The notes beneath the pieces are model-generated. The model saw only the letters and a list, made by a program, of their open reading frames with translations, was not told the origin of the DNA and searched no databases. From assembly GCA_947652115.1 (NCBI GenBank), contig OX393561.1, positions 41,866,426-41,930,425 on the forward strand: a stretch of DNA of 64,000 bases, in the 5' to 3' direction. Shown here one piece after another: positions 40,901 through 51,334 of this stretch. The stretch is from Blastomussa wellsi. Taxonomy: Eukaryota > Cnidaria > Anthozoa > Scleractinia > Plerogyridae. The position numbers were made by a program, and so were the translations under genes. The first letter of the stretch is position 1. Each line of letters opens with the position of its first letter.

Positions 40901-43543
40901 GACAAGTCGGTTAAATCGAAACTCTGCGATCTCTGGATTCTTCGCGAATGGATCTTCGAACCATAAGAATCGTAGCATGTCTCGATCTTCTTCTTTGATG
41001 CCAACCATTAAAAATGCTTTCTCGATATCTGCAGTTAGCCCGACGGCATTCCAGCGAAACTTAGTTAACATGTCGAAGATGTGTGGAATATGATTGTCTC
41101 CAACTTCTAAACAATCGTTCAGAGATCGTTCTTCCTTAGAATTCTTGGCTGATCCATCGTAAACGATGCGCACCTTTGTCGTTTCTCGATCCTTTCGTAC
41201 AACAGCGTGGTGAGGTGAATAATAAACCCTCTTCGTATTGAGTTCGTTCGCATCGTTCAATTTTGGCACCTTTTCGACGATTTCCGCTCGCGCTTGTTCT
41301 TGTATGATCTTGTCATATTCGTGAAGTAAATTCGGCTCGTTTTTCAATTTGTGATACAAAGATCGCAGTCGGGTTTCACACATTCGATAGTTATTCGTAC
41401 ATGGGAAGCAGTCTTCCTTCCATGGCAATGCAACTTCGTAATGACGATCATCAAAAGAGATTTCTTCGTTTCGCTTGGCTTCAATTGGCGAGTGAGTTGC
41501 AGATTCGATGTCGTCTGTAATTCCGATGCTTTCGGTTTCCCAGAACAGTTTCAGCATATTCGTGATCTCGTCGACTTCGTTCGCTTCGTTTAACAATGTT
41601 TCACCAGAGATGATGAGATTCGAGACGACATTGGAATTTTCGTGTACATGTTGCTCGCCAGTAGGGCCTGACAGAAGCCAACCAAACTTGCTGTTGATGG
41701 CTGTGGGACCAAATTCACCGCGGATCGATTCTCCAGTGACAATGTCCCAGTAATAATCCGATCCAATGAGAATGTCAATAGAGTCTTGGTCGATCGCTGG
41801 ACTATCTGCTAGATCTAAATCGGCTAAATGGGGGTATTTCGTGACGTCTATTCTCTTAGGAAGTGGCGAACAAATGACCGGAAAATTGAGCGCTGAAATC
41901 TCCACGTATTCGTCTTTAGTGCTTCGCAGTGGCAAAGTAACAACTTGGCATTTTTGTTTACGATAGGCATTTTCACCAAACGTGTTTAGGTGAAGGGTCT
42001 CAGTCGACGTTGCAGTTAAACCCAGCTTTGCTTTGATGTGGTCGGTCACATAGGAACGTTGACTACCATTGTCGAACAAAATTCGTACGGGAACGGACTT
42101 GGATTGGTCTTGGTTTGTTGCTATCGCCGTAGCAGTTTGTAACAAAATGCTCCCCTTAGCTCTTTTCGTACTTGTAGTTGCGGTGGTAGTGGCCCTCCCC
42201 AAAGTAGGTGCTTCTTCGTTGTTTGTGTTACTGTCGGCTGGTCGCGTTTCTCGTTGATATCCTCCTAAACAAATTGACTGATGATGACGGCCGCCGCAGT
42301 TACGACAGTTCCTTGAGCCCCTGCAGTCCTTGAGTTGGTGTCCAGGAAATAAACATTTGAAACATCGTTTCGACTCGATTAGTATACTTCTTCTGTGGTT
42401 CGGGTCCGTCACCCTCCAACAAGACGCTGAGTAGTGCAAATCGTTACAGTAAACACATCGTATTTCCGGCGTTTTCTTTGCTGTTTGGTCGTCTTTGGTT
42501 ACTAAGGAATTTGAGGTTGGATACTTGGGATTCTTGTTTTGGTACGGTGGAGGTTTCTGATTTCGATCTTCGGTGATTTTGACATTCTCGCTAACTTCTA
42601 TTGCTTCAACTTCTCGTTTGATTACATCCATCAGTTCTTCAATTTTCCAAACAGCACTCGTCGTTTCTCTAGCGATTCTAACGCGAAGTTCATTGGGAAG
42701 TTTAGACATAACCACTGGAATTAATAAACCGCCGTATTGATCAGAGGCAACGCCCAGTGAAGACAGGCCGCGAATGTGGACGCTGATTTTGTCGTACACA
42801 AATCTCAAAGAATTGGAACGTTCGGATGTCGAGCAGCTTGGCAATTTCAACAGTTCCTCCATGTGTGCGGAAATTATTTGTTGCGTTCTTCCGAATCTCT
42901 CATGTAAAATTTCGATTGCAGATTTGTAATTCGCTTCGGTCAAAGATAAACCTTGAATTGATCGAGACGCTGGGCCTTCGAGGAGTGAATTGAGATAATT
43001 GAACTTATCGATAGGCGAAATTGCCATATTTTCATGCACTGCTGTCTTGTAAGAGTCCCAAAAGCTGGTCCACTTAGTTACATCTCCTCTAAATCTAGGC
43101 AATATCAACTTAGGTAACTTCGCTTTGGCCTGAAGCGCCGGCACATTCATTGCTGTTGGAGCCACGCCAGGTAAACCTTGGCCGGGATTCCCTTGACTTT
43201 CTTGCGCGCTAGATTCATTTTTCCATTTTTTCAATGCATCTTGTATGCCCTTTTGGCATTCAACCACCCTTTCCAGTACCCTCTCTGAATCTTCGATTTC
43301 GCCTTGAATAGTTTCAACTTCACATAATGATAAAATGCTTTCGTCAAGGCCCTCGACCAGTTTCAATTTACTCTCCAGTAAACGATGCAATACGTCTAAC
43401 TGTTTAATTTGTTCGTTACTCAGCATACCTTCTAATTCGAGTATGTCGTTTGCTTCTCCAATCCTCTTGGTAAGTACACCTCTGTGGGCTCCTCGCGACG
43501 CTCTTAGCCTTTCTAGTTTCTCCTTCAGCTCCTTTTCATTCAT
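37931..43543 (-). CDS. gag-pol: BEL/Pao Gag-Pol polyprotein, 1,870 aa, intact
   Basis: A single ORF carries all functions for retrotransposition in BEL/Pao order. Residues about 140-290 form a gag-like region (DUF1759 type: KLPKLILPRFRGDVTKWTSF). CCHC knuckles lie at about 361-425 (CVYCNDLHYSASC; CFKCLFPGHQLKDC; CRNCGGRHHQSIC). The aspartic protease is near 486 (ILFDNGSQRSYV; the usual D-S/T-G reads DNG). Reverse transcriptase covers about 780-1000, with DIEKAFLMVGI (about 838), FGLRPSPSILGATI and the YVDD catalytic box near 917. Pao-type RNase H is near 1126 (GFSDASHRAYAAVI). The integrase zinc domain is at about 1451-1491 (HESVQHSG ... CVICRKYEG). The DDE core has HVGLDFVGP (about 1521), LTSDNAKTF (about 1588) and WWGGFWERLVRS with Glu near 1636. 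A DUF5641-like C-terminus follows at about 1750-1830. No envelope gene was seen. Confidence 0.95.
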   Translation of the reverse strand: MNEKELKEKLERLRASRGAHRGVLTKRIGEANDILELEGMLSNEQIKQLDVLHRLLESKLKLVEGLDESILSLCEVETIQGEIEDSERVLERVVECQKGIQDALKKWKNESSAQESQGNPGQGLPGVAPTAMNVPALQAKAKLPKLILPRFRGDVTKWTSFWDSYKTAVHENMAISPIDKFNYLNSLLEGPASRSIQGLSLTEANYKSAIEILHERFGRTQQIISAHMEELLKLPSCSTSERSNSLRFVYDKISVHIRGLSSLGVASDQYGGLLIPVVMSKLPNELRVRIARETTSAVWKIEELMDVIKREVEAIEVSENVKITEDRNQKPPPYQNKNPKYPTSNSLVTKDDQTAKKTPEIRCVYCNDLHYSASCWRVTDPNHRRSILIESKRCFKCLFPGHQLKDCRGSRNCRNCGGRHHQSICLGGYQRETRPADSNTNNEEAPTLGRATTTATTSTKRAKGSILLQTATAIATNQDQSKSVPVRILFDNGSQRSYVTDHIKAKLGLTATSTETLHLNTFGENAYRKQKCQVVTLPLRSTKDEYVEISALNFPVICSPLPKRIDVTKYPHLADLDLADSPAIDQDSIDILIGSDYYWDIVTGESIRGEFGPTAINSKFGWLLSGPTGEQHVHENSNVVSNLIISGETLLNEANEVDEITNMLKLFWETESIGITDDIESATHSPIEAKRNEEISFDDRHYEVALPWKEDCFPCTNNYRMCETRLRSLYHKLKNEPNLLHEYDKIIQEQARAEIVEKVPKLNDANELNTKRVYYSPHHAVVRKDRETTKVRIVYDGSAKNSKEERSLNDCLEVGDNHIPHIFDMLTKFRWNAVGLTADIEKAFLMVGIKEEDRDMLRFLWFEDPFAKNPEIAEFRFNRLVFGLRPSPSILGATIKHHLRLYKQSEPEMAEMLEKSLYVDDLITGTETDEEALDVYTKSKQIMTEGGFNLRKWNSNSRALLRAIESVENSSEAKSKEDITIEDDESYAKSSTTTGGECSQAIGSPELKNDTIVKVLGLNWDTNSDEFFFDLTGLYKYGSSLPATKRSVLKLTAKIFDPIGFLTPFTVEMKILFQELCLDKIDWDSDLNGTLLVTWNTLLEELKCLSNVRIPRCYFQARPVEIELHGFSDASHRAYAAVIFMRSLYQDGRVDVRLVASKSRVAPLKKQSIPRLELLGAVLLARLVNQFSSKERELKTINWTDSMTALCWIKNERMWKQYVQHRVEEIRKLTSKDDWRHCPGELNPADIPSRGLSAKELSTNTTWWNGPAFLYQPKSEWPVNRSTQSEDKVALEEAVKNPPAITHSLVNNSDDTPEKRIDQIIDIKRFHSLTSLFRVTALVIKFARKLKNRVRKENTKEEETSLNATDLNEAEHLWIKSVQASSFAKEIEFLKRKDQKSTPPTYVTQFGLYLQEGVMRCKGRLNNSPLPANSRRPVLLPASHEFVQLLIKQSHESVQHSGIRDTLTTLRERFWVLRGREAVKRIIRKCVICRKYEGKPYSALPTNDLPDERVSEDPPFTHVGLDFVGPLFIETKSPEVERNESKKVYICLFTCASTRAVHLELCRSLNVQDFLLSFRRFASRRGLPATLTSDNAKTFKSSCKEIRKITRSDEVWRYLVNQRISWNFIIEKAPWWGGFWERLVRSIKRPLKKVLGRSTLNFEELRTVLVEIESVINSRPITYMYDDEDSISHPLTPSDLIYGRRISSTPNSAHYEVISTYKSLTRKARHHKSLLQQATKQWRKEYLTSLREQSSAGNKGNCVREISIGDIVLLKNDSTARCHWKLAKVQELISGSDGRVRAAVVKTTSKDRRPVYLRRVVQHLIPIEVKAVNEVAHSTQPAVVQPVNASVQGDTGRPRRTAAVVGELNRQLNR

Positions 43544-43603
43544 GATGTCGCTCGCTTTGATCGCTCTTCTTCTTCAATCGATTCGTTTAGCCAGTGAGTC
43601 CTC

Positions 43604-43621
43604 GCCCCACGTTGGGCGCCA
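43604..43621 (-). promoter_or_regulatory. Primer-binding site
   Basis: On the minus strand TGGCGCCCAACGTGGGGC starts immediately after the 5' LTR end (ACAATA). It begins with TGG, as expected for pairing with a tRNA 3' CCA end. The tRNA identity was not determined. Confidence 0.85.
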
Positions 43622-43928
43622 TATTGTAAACTTCGAGTCGTAATTTCTTGATTCCTTTAATTGATTCGTACTTACAACAACAACATCTAATTCGTATCGT
43701 AAAAAACCTAACACTTCGCAACTTCGCTACTTCGCACAACTACTCGTCTTCGCTTCGAAAAATGTACTGATCAAAGTCTAATGTACATGTGATTATATTA
43801 CTTGGCTCACGTGTCCGTCAATCAAAGATCACTTATTTAACTGCACTGTACAAACAAAACAATAGATCTCGTCACGTAATTGTTCTCGCGTGGGACGTCT
43901 CGCGTGGTACGTCTCAATGTTTATGACA
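43622..43928 (-). repeat. 5' LTR of BEL/Pao element
   Basis: 307 bp, identical by eye to 37547-37853; promoter for the element on the minus strand. Confidence 0.95.
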
Positions 43929-43933
43929 CTAAC
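43929..43933. repeat. Target-site duplication, right
   Basis: CTAAC, identical to 37542-37546. Confidence 0.85.
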
Positions 43934-45160
43934 GATACAGTGCCTTGACTGCCCTGGTGCTGCGCTGGTGGTGTTTTGTCGTCAGGTTTTATAACACTTC
44001 TGTGCATAAAACAGGCCCATGTAAAACATATGATTATTTTCCTATGTTCAACTTGAGTAACGGTAAGTTACGGTACAGGTTAATTACGGGAAACGAAACC
44101 ATGGGGTTTACCACTGTCTATCTTATTTGTCCAGACAGAGGTAAAAGTGGCTTTAATCAATTGTTTTAAAGTCAAACGGCTGTATCTACCTTTTTCTAGG
44201 CGAAAAAGGTCGCCCATCTCACATTTCTCAGCTGACAGTTAGCTTTGACATTGCTAAGGTTGGATTTCAGACATGTAATTTCAACAGGGGAAATTTAATT
44301 TTATTTCGATCGATTGTAGGTACTCTCTTTTATGGGCTATACGGGGACGTGCCGCTGGATAGAGTTTTTGACCTCTCAGTCCTGAACAGGGTATATCCTA
44401 AACAGGGTATGGAAATTAACGAGTCGTCCTGTATAGGGTATGGCTTCAAGACTTTCGTCGAGTTTGAAGCATTATCCGAATTCAGAATCGAAACCTTCAT
44501 CAGTATTTATTTAGCCGGTCATCAGTCAACATTAGATCATTTTCAGGACTAGATATTAGCGCTATAGTATAAAAAACGTTTTCCTTGGCCCTAAACAGGG
44601 TACAGGCGCGGATCCATACCAGTTTACAACGTTTTACGGAAAGCGGTCAGAATTTGCATAATATAATAATTAAATGTATATGTTTTTAATTAATGAAAGT
44701 AAACTGCAAGGTTTCATCCAAGGAGAGTAAGAACTAGTAAATATCCTAACTGAATTACTCAGAAACCCAGTAATGGCGACTTTAGGAAGTTAGAATCGAA
44801 AACATTTTCCGGGCGAGCAGGCCCCCCGGACTCCCCTAGGGGTTTACGCCGTTGACGCTCATTTTGTAACAAATCGGTCATCATTTATCCTAGATCCACG
44901 CCTGGGGTATGTGTTTGAGGTTATTGTGGTCCTAAACAGGGTCAGGGTTTCAGCCCTCCAGTAGCGCCCCTATACTCAAACATGGGTACCCACCGGGGAT
45001 TGAAGAATTGATTGAACTACTGCACCGCAAGGGTGATTCAAGGAAGAGGCCAGATAGATATCTTCTGATATCTGATATATTGTGGGAAAATTTGTATCAT
45101 GCAAGCAGCCCGTCGGCGTAGAGCTTTTCGAGAAGATTTGCAAACCCGTTAGTCTACAAA
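43934..45160. other. Intergenic repeats
   Basis: No gene. From about 44380 to 44960 short units containing CCTAAACAGGGTA or CCTGTATAGGGTATGG recur, the signature of a diverged dispersed repeat. The rest is featureless. Confidence 0.45.
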
Positions 45161-45376
45161 ATGGCGGGCTTTTCTATCAACGTGTGGCACACAAAGAAGA
45201 GGAATCAAGCCTCTTCGTTCGGCGTTGTTTCTGCCATTTGTCGGCAGAAACTAAAGGTAGACGACCAAGAGAAGTACGTCTCGCTAGTGGACATAATTAG
45301 TTGCCTAAAGATCGCACAAAATCCTCAAACAGAAACAGATGCAACAAGTATCGTTTCGACCCGTCACGGTTCGTAA
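45161..45376 (+). CDS. Hypothetical 71-aa ORF
   Basis: ATG 45161 opens MAGFSINVWHTKKRNQASSF, then VVSAICRQKLKVDD and KYVSLVDIISCLKIAQN, to a stop at 45376. The composition is protein-like, with a basic N-terminal part followed by an amphipathic helix. No splice sites, neighbours or domain support it, so it may be a fragment of a mobile-element protein or chance. Confidence 0.25.
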   Translation: MAGFSINVWHTKKRNQASSFGVVSAICRQKLKVDDQEKYVSLVDIISCLKIAQNPQTETDATSIVSTRHGS

Positions 45377-45505
45377 CCAATTGTCTTGACCCGTCACACT
45401 GGAAGTCATTTCGTGAAAAGGCTAAGCGCAAGTGGTCTTTTTGTACTTGATGTGATATCGTCAAGAGATCGACCTTCCTTGAACCTCAGTGTTATATATC
45501 CCGTT

Positions 45506-45567
45506 TCTGGTTCACCCATGCAGGTTGGAGTTCTGACATCATAGTATGCCTGAGTGCTTATGGGAAT
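45506..45567 (+). repeat. Direct repeat copy 1 (about 62 bp)
   Basis: CTGGTTCACCCATGCAGGTT...AGTATGCCTGAGTGCTTATG matches 45877-45940 (CTGGTTCCCCCAGGCTGGAG...AGTATGCCTGCGTGCTTCTG). The two copies flank the foldback at 45589-45868. Confidence 0.7.
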
Positions 45568-45588
45568 TAGGTTTAGAGTCGCAAGTGT

Positions 45589-45868
45589 TATAGAGTGGTA
45601 AGGTGTGACGTCACAAATATTTAAATTTCTGAAATTATGGGATTCATTAAGATCTTCAGAAAGTACATGATGAAGAATGCCCACTTGCCAAAAATCGGCA
45701 TCTTATTCAAATTTGGGGGTGAGATATTGGCCCTTGCATGCTTCGGTGACTCTATACAAATCCTTGTAATTTTGTCTCTGTTTTAAACGATTTAGAACAG
45801 AATATCTCATTAATTCCAATAATTTCATAAATTTAGTTTTTGTGGTGTCATCACTTTACCACTCTATA
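45589..45868. mobile_element. 280-bp MITE-like element with TATAGAGTGGTA ends
   Basis: The left end TATAGAGTGGTAAGGTGTGA, then CGTCAC, is matched inverted by GTGTCATCACTTTACCACTC, then TATA, at the right end. No ORF. Target duplication not clear; TA at the ends may be the target dinucleotide. Confidence 0.75.
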
Positions 45869-45876
45869 TATTCTTT

Positions 45877-45940
45877 CTGGTTCCCCCAGGCTGGAGTCCT
45901 GGCATCGTACACGCAGTATGCCTGCGTGCTTCTGGGATAT
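45877..45940 (+). repeat. Direct repeat copy 2
   Basis: Partner of 45506-45567. Confidence 0.7.
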
Positions 45941-46364
45941 ATACCATGAATAGGGTTTCAGTCACACATTGTCTTGCTTCAGTCCTGGCATCACAGTACA
46001 CCAAGAGCTTCATGCTCTTGACGGCTAAATGTATTTTCTTCTAGCTTCAATTGTCTACGGCCATTGTGACTGGTCAGAGAGTGGTTTTACAACACTAGAA
46101 GGTTCATGCTGAGAGATGAGGTACGTGTTTCACATTCTACATCTTTATACTTACAGGTGACAGTTTCGGTTAGGTACTTCTCAATTACTGGTTAATTATA
46201 CTAGATTAATATAAGAATTATCTGTCAGGTTCCGTTGGAGCAGATCAAGGGGAGAGGTGAAGGGGTGTTCCCCCCGAGGCGACCTCCGGCTTTCTAATAT
46301 AACTAGTATTCTGCTTAGTGGTGAACCCCTCCTGACAAAAGTCCTGGATCTCTGCTGAATTAAG

Positions 46365-46430
46365 TTATTGTAACACACACAATATTATTGTAACACACAC
46401 AATATTATTGTAGCACACACAACATTATTT
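46365..46430. repeat. Short tandem repeat, about 22-bp unit, three copies
   Basis: Unit TTATTGTAACACACACAATA, with G and C substitutions in the last copy. Confidence 0.85.
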
Positions 46431-48535
46431 TATCTGATGTTATAGGACTACTGAGGAGTCAGTTTGTGTTTGCGTTTGTGAGAGATTGGGGAACACGCAG
46501 CGAATGCTTAAAACCTTTAAAAGATTCGTAATGCCCAGACAACCAACATATGGTCATGTCAGGTTATTGGAAGCGGAAGTTGTGACCTGCTCCAGTCTTG
46601 GAACTTTTAAATTAATAAAATGACTGTACAGAAGCCCCTGTCCTCGAGATAATTTTATCAATGTAATATTATCTCCTTTCGATGGTAGAATGGTATTGGC
46701 AAACTGAGACGCAGGCTATTTTGCTTCAGTGTAAGTTATTAAAAAGAAAAATACGGTCAACCCGAAAATAAAACTTATTTTATGACAAGACCTCTTCTCC
46801 TTTCCACAAAAAACCAAGCGGTTCGAGACAAAGAAAAAACGTAAAACTAAAAAAAAACAGTTTGAAAGATTCTCTCTTTAGAACTTTAGAAGTTATAACA
46901 TTGAGGGGCATATCTTTTAGCCGTGTTTAGACAGGTGAAGTAAAAGCCATTTTTCGTGGCCCGATCGAAATGAAAACTTGAGATGTGATGTGACGGCTTG
47001 ATTTAGTTTTAAATGTACATTCGTACGACGGCAAGTTACAATTGAGCTACAGCCTACAGATCATCCTCCACCACACATACACACACCCCAAAGGAGCGAA
47101 TACTCGCTAATTTTTTATTTACCTGGGATTCGAGGGGATTCGGGAAATGCGTTTGGACACACACGACAACAAAACAGAACTAAAAGTAATCAGTTTAATT
47201 GCCGTCCAACCACGTTTGGTAAGCTGCCTTTCTATGAGGACCAGATTATAATCTTTTTTCCCACGGGAAAAAAAGATATAAAGTGACCTTACTAATGAGC
47301 TTCTAATAGGCCAGGCTCCTCTGGTTATATTCCTAATAGCTAAAACTGAAATAATGTTAAGTAGACTATAGTTACTGTCATAGTTATTAAATTAAATTAA
47401 TTTCTATTTATTAATAAAGCGCTTTACAATAATAAAATACAACATTTAAAAATAAATAAATAAAAATAGAAATTCATTCAGTTCTGAAAGCTTTCTTACT
47501 GAAAAAGTTAGGTTATAAGGAGGGAGATGAATAGGTTCGCGGATCAACGGATTTAGCCTTAAAAAGCACACAGATTGCGGGATTTCATCGAAAAATTAAG
47601 CGGATTCGCGGATTTCGAAAATACAGTGAATCACGGATTAGCTGATAATTTGAACTCGGATTCCGGGCTCTGTATGCCATTTAGCTCGGATCGTGTCCTT
47701 GGCGTATCTTCAGTCTTGGTCTCCGTGTTCTCGTTTTGTCCAGTTTTTGTTTGGACGAGACCCAAACCATCGCTTTACAATAGGACTACCGCAAAAAGAA
47801 GCAATGAAACGAAACCACTTGAAAAATTGCCATCAAAACAACATCTACCGTCCTTTCAGTGAAACTGTTGCACAGAAAGTTTTTAAGGAATGTGGACGCG
47901 GATTTGGACGAAAATAGTGGCGGATTGACGGATTTGGACGAAAATAGCACGGATTGGCGGATTCGCGTACCCCTATTCACCCCCCTCTATAAGGTGTCTT
48001 TTAAAACAATCAACATTTGAAAAGAGTCTTAATTAGTTGTTCCAAGCGTAGGGCATTCCATAGCGATGGACCTGTATGGGCGACGGCTCGGCCCCCAATT
48101 GATTTACACTTTGTTTTCGGGACTTGCAGCAATTTCTGGTTATCAGATCGTATAGCATAGCTACTCGCAACTTTAGGTTCAAGAAAATCTCTAATCTACA
48201 CAGGAGCCTTGCCTTTCAATGACTGAAAACACGTAAAAGAATCTTTGAATTGAATTCGAAAGTAAACAGGTAACCAGTGCATTTTAGCAATAGTTAATAT
48301 AGCGTCCAGCTTTATTCTCCAAAGAAAAACACACACTTAGAACATACAAATCCATCCGGCAGCTTTCGACTGTAATTTTTGACGCATAATTATGTCTTAG
48401 GAATGATAGTATTTGACGGGCAACTGCATCCTATACTGGAAGTTGAAAATATAGCGCCAAATATGTGAGTCTAAGAACCAGTCTTCATTACGCCAAACAA
48501 CAAACGATTCTAGAGAATATTTAACAAATAAACTG
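46431..48535. other. Intergenic
   Basis: No gene. An A/T-rich stretch (47380-47470) and a diverged internal repeat of GCGGATTNGCGGATTT or GGATTTGGACGAAAATAG-type units (47535-47970) are the only structure seen. Confidence 0.4.
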
Positions 48536-48647
48536 TGTATTATACTGTCATTAAACACGACGAACATTTGACAATACGAGGGCGAGTTTTTTCTATATTT
48601 CTCGAGTGTTCTCTATTGCCCGGAGTGTTTTATGACAGTATAATACA
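48536..48647. mobile_element. 112-bp foldback with TGTATTATACTGTCA ends
   Basis: Exact 15-bp inverted ends (TGTATTATACTGTCA and TGACAGTATAATACA), with inner similarity (TTAAACAC against GTGTTTTA). The final bases of the window (TATATTATACTG) resemble the same end. Confidence 0.75.
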
Positions 48648-49242
48648 TGGCTTGGGCTGCTTTATTTACGTTATGATATCGATTTTATACGCCGTGAGTA
48701 AAAACGACAAAACACGCATGATCACTAAACGGCATTCTAATACAGTTGGTATTCTGCATAAGTCACCCATCAATTACATCATTCCTTAGTGGTGTACCCC
48801 CTCCTGAGAAAAATCCTGGATCTGCCCCTGACTTTCCTCCCGAACTTAGAAGCTTGCACGACAATTCCCGCAGCCTGACTCAGAATTTTGTGGGATCTTT
48901 TTCATAGACAATGTTCTGCGCCATCTCTTGCGAATTTTCACTAGAGCAAAGCTGACGAAAAACAATAAAACACCCTTTTTCTGTGTTTTATTTACCTACT
49001 AGAAGATGAGTATCATGCATGTTCTTTTAGAAAATAATGCCCACTTGAGGTCTAGAAAAGCTGCTAGTGGATGCCCGAGCCGTTAGGTGAGGGCATTCAG
49101 ACCTCAAAGACCTCATTGGTCATTCCTGAGATTGTGCAACCCCTAATGGTGTATGTCCTGAATATATATAAGAAGTGAACCTAAAATCATAGCTGTTTAC
49201 CCTCTTACAACGGTGTATTGTGTTAATTACTTGTACTTAAAA

Positions 49243-50330
49243 TATAATTTATTTTCTTAACATGAACAGCTACCCTGCAGGGCTTTTAGCAGAGTACGTA
49301 GGTGGCATAAGCCATGCACTCGTACTTGATATTTTCTTTATTGATGACGGGCGCAAGACATGGAACTAAGAAAATCAGTTAGAGCGTAATACCGCTTTTA
49401 TTGACAGCATTTCTGTCATCCACGGCCACCGTACGTGCGTTTCTGTGAGGGAATCGACATTACAAAATTTAAAACTTGCTTTTGTTTTATTAATAAGAAC
49501 CAAAAAGGAAGTTCTTTGTTCGGTCTTTAAAACTATTAAAAATATCACTACTGTTGTTTACCTACGTTCCCGCAAAGGCAACAACGATGGTGAGCTTTTG
49601 AGTTTCAAAGTCAGAAATGTTTAGAACTCGACGTTCGTATCAGACCATAAAATTATAGACGATGTGGCTGGTTCTCACTAGCGCAAAGCACAAGCATAAG
49701 CAAGTGAGAACACCCGCGACATAAGCATAAGGACACACGCACACGCAATACTCAATACCAGGTCTCCTCGATGTTTAAAAACAAGATGACTGACGACTAC
49801 AGATGTCATAGCGTCCGCCATTTTGCTTGTGATACTTTCTGCAAAAGTCTTGAAAGGCTTGAGCTTATGCTTATGTCGGCCCCGTTCTCACTTATGCTTA
49901 TGCGCTAGTGAGAACCGGCCTTTACGCACGTAAACGCACGTGAAAAACATGCGACAGTGGAAATCCATCTTCAGTGAGAAAAAACATCGGCAGTGTATTG
50001 GTTAGTACAAAATTCGAATTCTGACGGTCTGACACTGCTCGCGTACTGTCATTCGTTACATATTATTCAGTTTTCTTGCCACCAGAACCATAATCTCTAC
50101 GCTATGCCATCTTTACAAGAATTTCTTTGATTCTCACAGAGTTTAAAGCACAGCCGGCGAAATGATTTTGAGCGAACCTCCCATGCTGAGTCATAATCCC
50201 GGCGTTAAGGTTTTACACACGCAAAGGATCCATCAGCAACAGGCTGTGATCATGCATGAAAATGCATAGTTGTTTGATGTTCACACACAAAAATAAACAG
50301 TGATCGAGATATTTTATTCTAATTAAAATC
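49243..50330 (+). repeat. Diverged repeat block copy 1, containing a MITE
   Basis: It begins near AGCTACCCTGCAGGG and ends near GGCTGTGATCATGCATG. The same start and end motifs occur in the same order at 54140-54830 (AGCTACCCCGCAGGGG, GCTGAGTCAT, AGGCTGTGATCATGG) and inverted at 60650-60680 (CCCTGCGGGGTAGCT). Copies lie downstream of, within the intron of, and upstream of the P450 gene. They may be an old dispersed element or traces of local duplication. Confidence 0.6.
49666..49920. mobile_element. 255-bp MITE-like element with GGCTGGTTCTCACTAGCGC ends
   Basis: The left end GGCTGGTTCTCACTAGCGCA, then AAGCATAAGCAAGTGAGAAC, pairs with the right end GTTCTCACTTATGCTTATGC, then GCTAGTGAGAACCGGCC. 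No ORF; inserted inside repeat block 49243-50330. Confidence 0.85.
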
Positions 50331-51334
50331 AACGCCTGTTTCTGTTCAGTCTCACGCGCACATCTCTGTCCAACACACACATGTTGGTGCATATACTTAA
50401 GGCATCTTTCTTATCATGAAAAAAAATTGAAAGAGAACTGAAACGCAATAATTGAGATTTTTCACCTGCTTTTATGTTTTTGACAAATCTTGTTCCTGCA
50501 AATATAGAATTGAAGGCCAAATGATCTCAAGGAAGGAAGATTGGCGTATGATATATCCGTGCAAGCAAAGACCGTTATTTTAATTGCCGAATTATTTTGT
50601 GGCCCTCAGTTAGTTTTCGTGTTGCTTAGCAGCTATTGTAATTAAACCGCTGTTTAAATCGTTAAAGCTGAAGTTACTTTGGTGTACACTGAGCTAATTA
50701 AAAATCAGCTAGAACCAGGAAAAGTAAACTTTTTTCAGTGACTGAAAAAAGTAATCGTCACATTTCAATTGTGCGAGAAAATATTTAATTACAGGCAGTT
50801 TTTGAATTTCCTGTTCAAACGCGATAAATGAAAAATGATTAACTGAAAACATCATGGCCCAATAACAAGCTTCTGTTACGTCCAGGTAATTGGCAATAAT
50901 GTTAAAATGTTAAATTGTTCACCGCAAAACGTCTTCACTATTATGCAACTGCTTTTTGCACGTACCATACTGAAAATGCTAAAATACTGAATAATTTATG
51001 ATATTGTTTCGTTTGTAGCCAAATCTTTGTAGTTATATCGCCACCTTGTCCAAAATGACTTCACTCCAAATTCAAAGTGCGAACTGAGTTCTGTGCAAAA
51101 TTTGTGGCTAAGGCATAGTCAACAGGCCATTAGCATTAACCGTGAAAAATAAATGGAAATCTTTGAAACTTCAGTTAATAACGTTATAGTATATCCAGAC
51201 AGGTTATTATTCTGTATCTCCTTACGACAGAAATTATAATATTAAATGGTTAGCTATATCATCAGCGGTACTTTATTATGACAAATGTCGCTCTTTGCTA
51301 ATTAGATCGCGATTGCATCAAACAGAGGGTCTCT
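50331..51334. other. Intergenic, 3' flank of the P450 gene
   Basis: AT-rich, nothing supported. It presumably includes the P450 3' UTR (minus strand). Confidence 0.4.

Larger units (their letters stand above)
37547..43928 (-). mobile_element. Complete BEL/Pao LTR retrotransposon
   Basis: The element runs right to left: 5' LTR 43928-43622, primer-binding site directly adjacent, one long ORF, polypurine tract, 3' LTR 37853-37547. It is flanked by 5-bp direct repeats CTAAC (37542-37546 and 43929-43933). The LTRs read identical along their full 307 bp and the ORF has no lesion, so this is a recent and possibly still active insertion. LTR ends in the element's orientation are TGTCAT...TTTACAATA. 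Confidence 0.96.
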
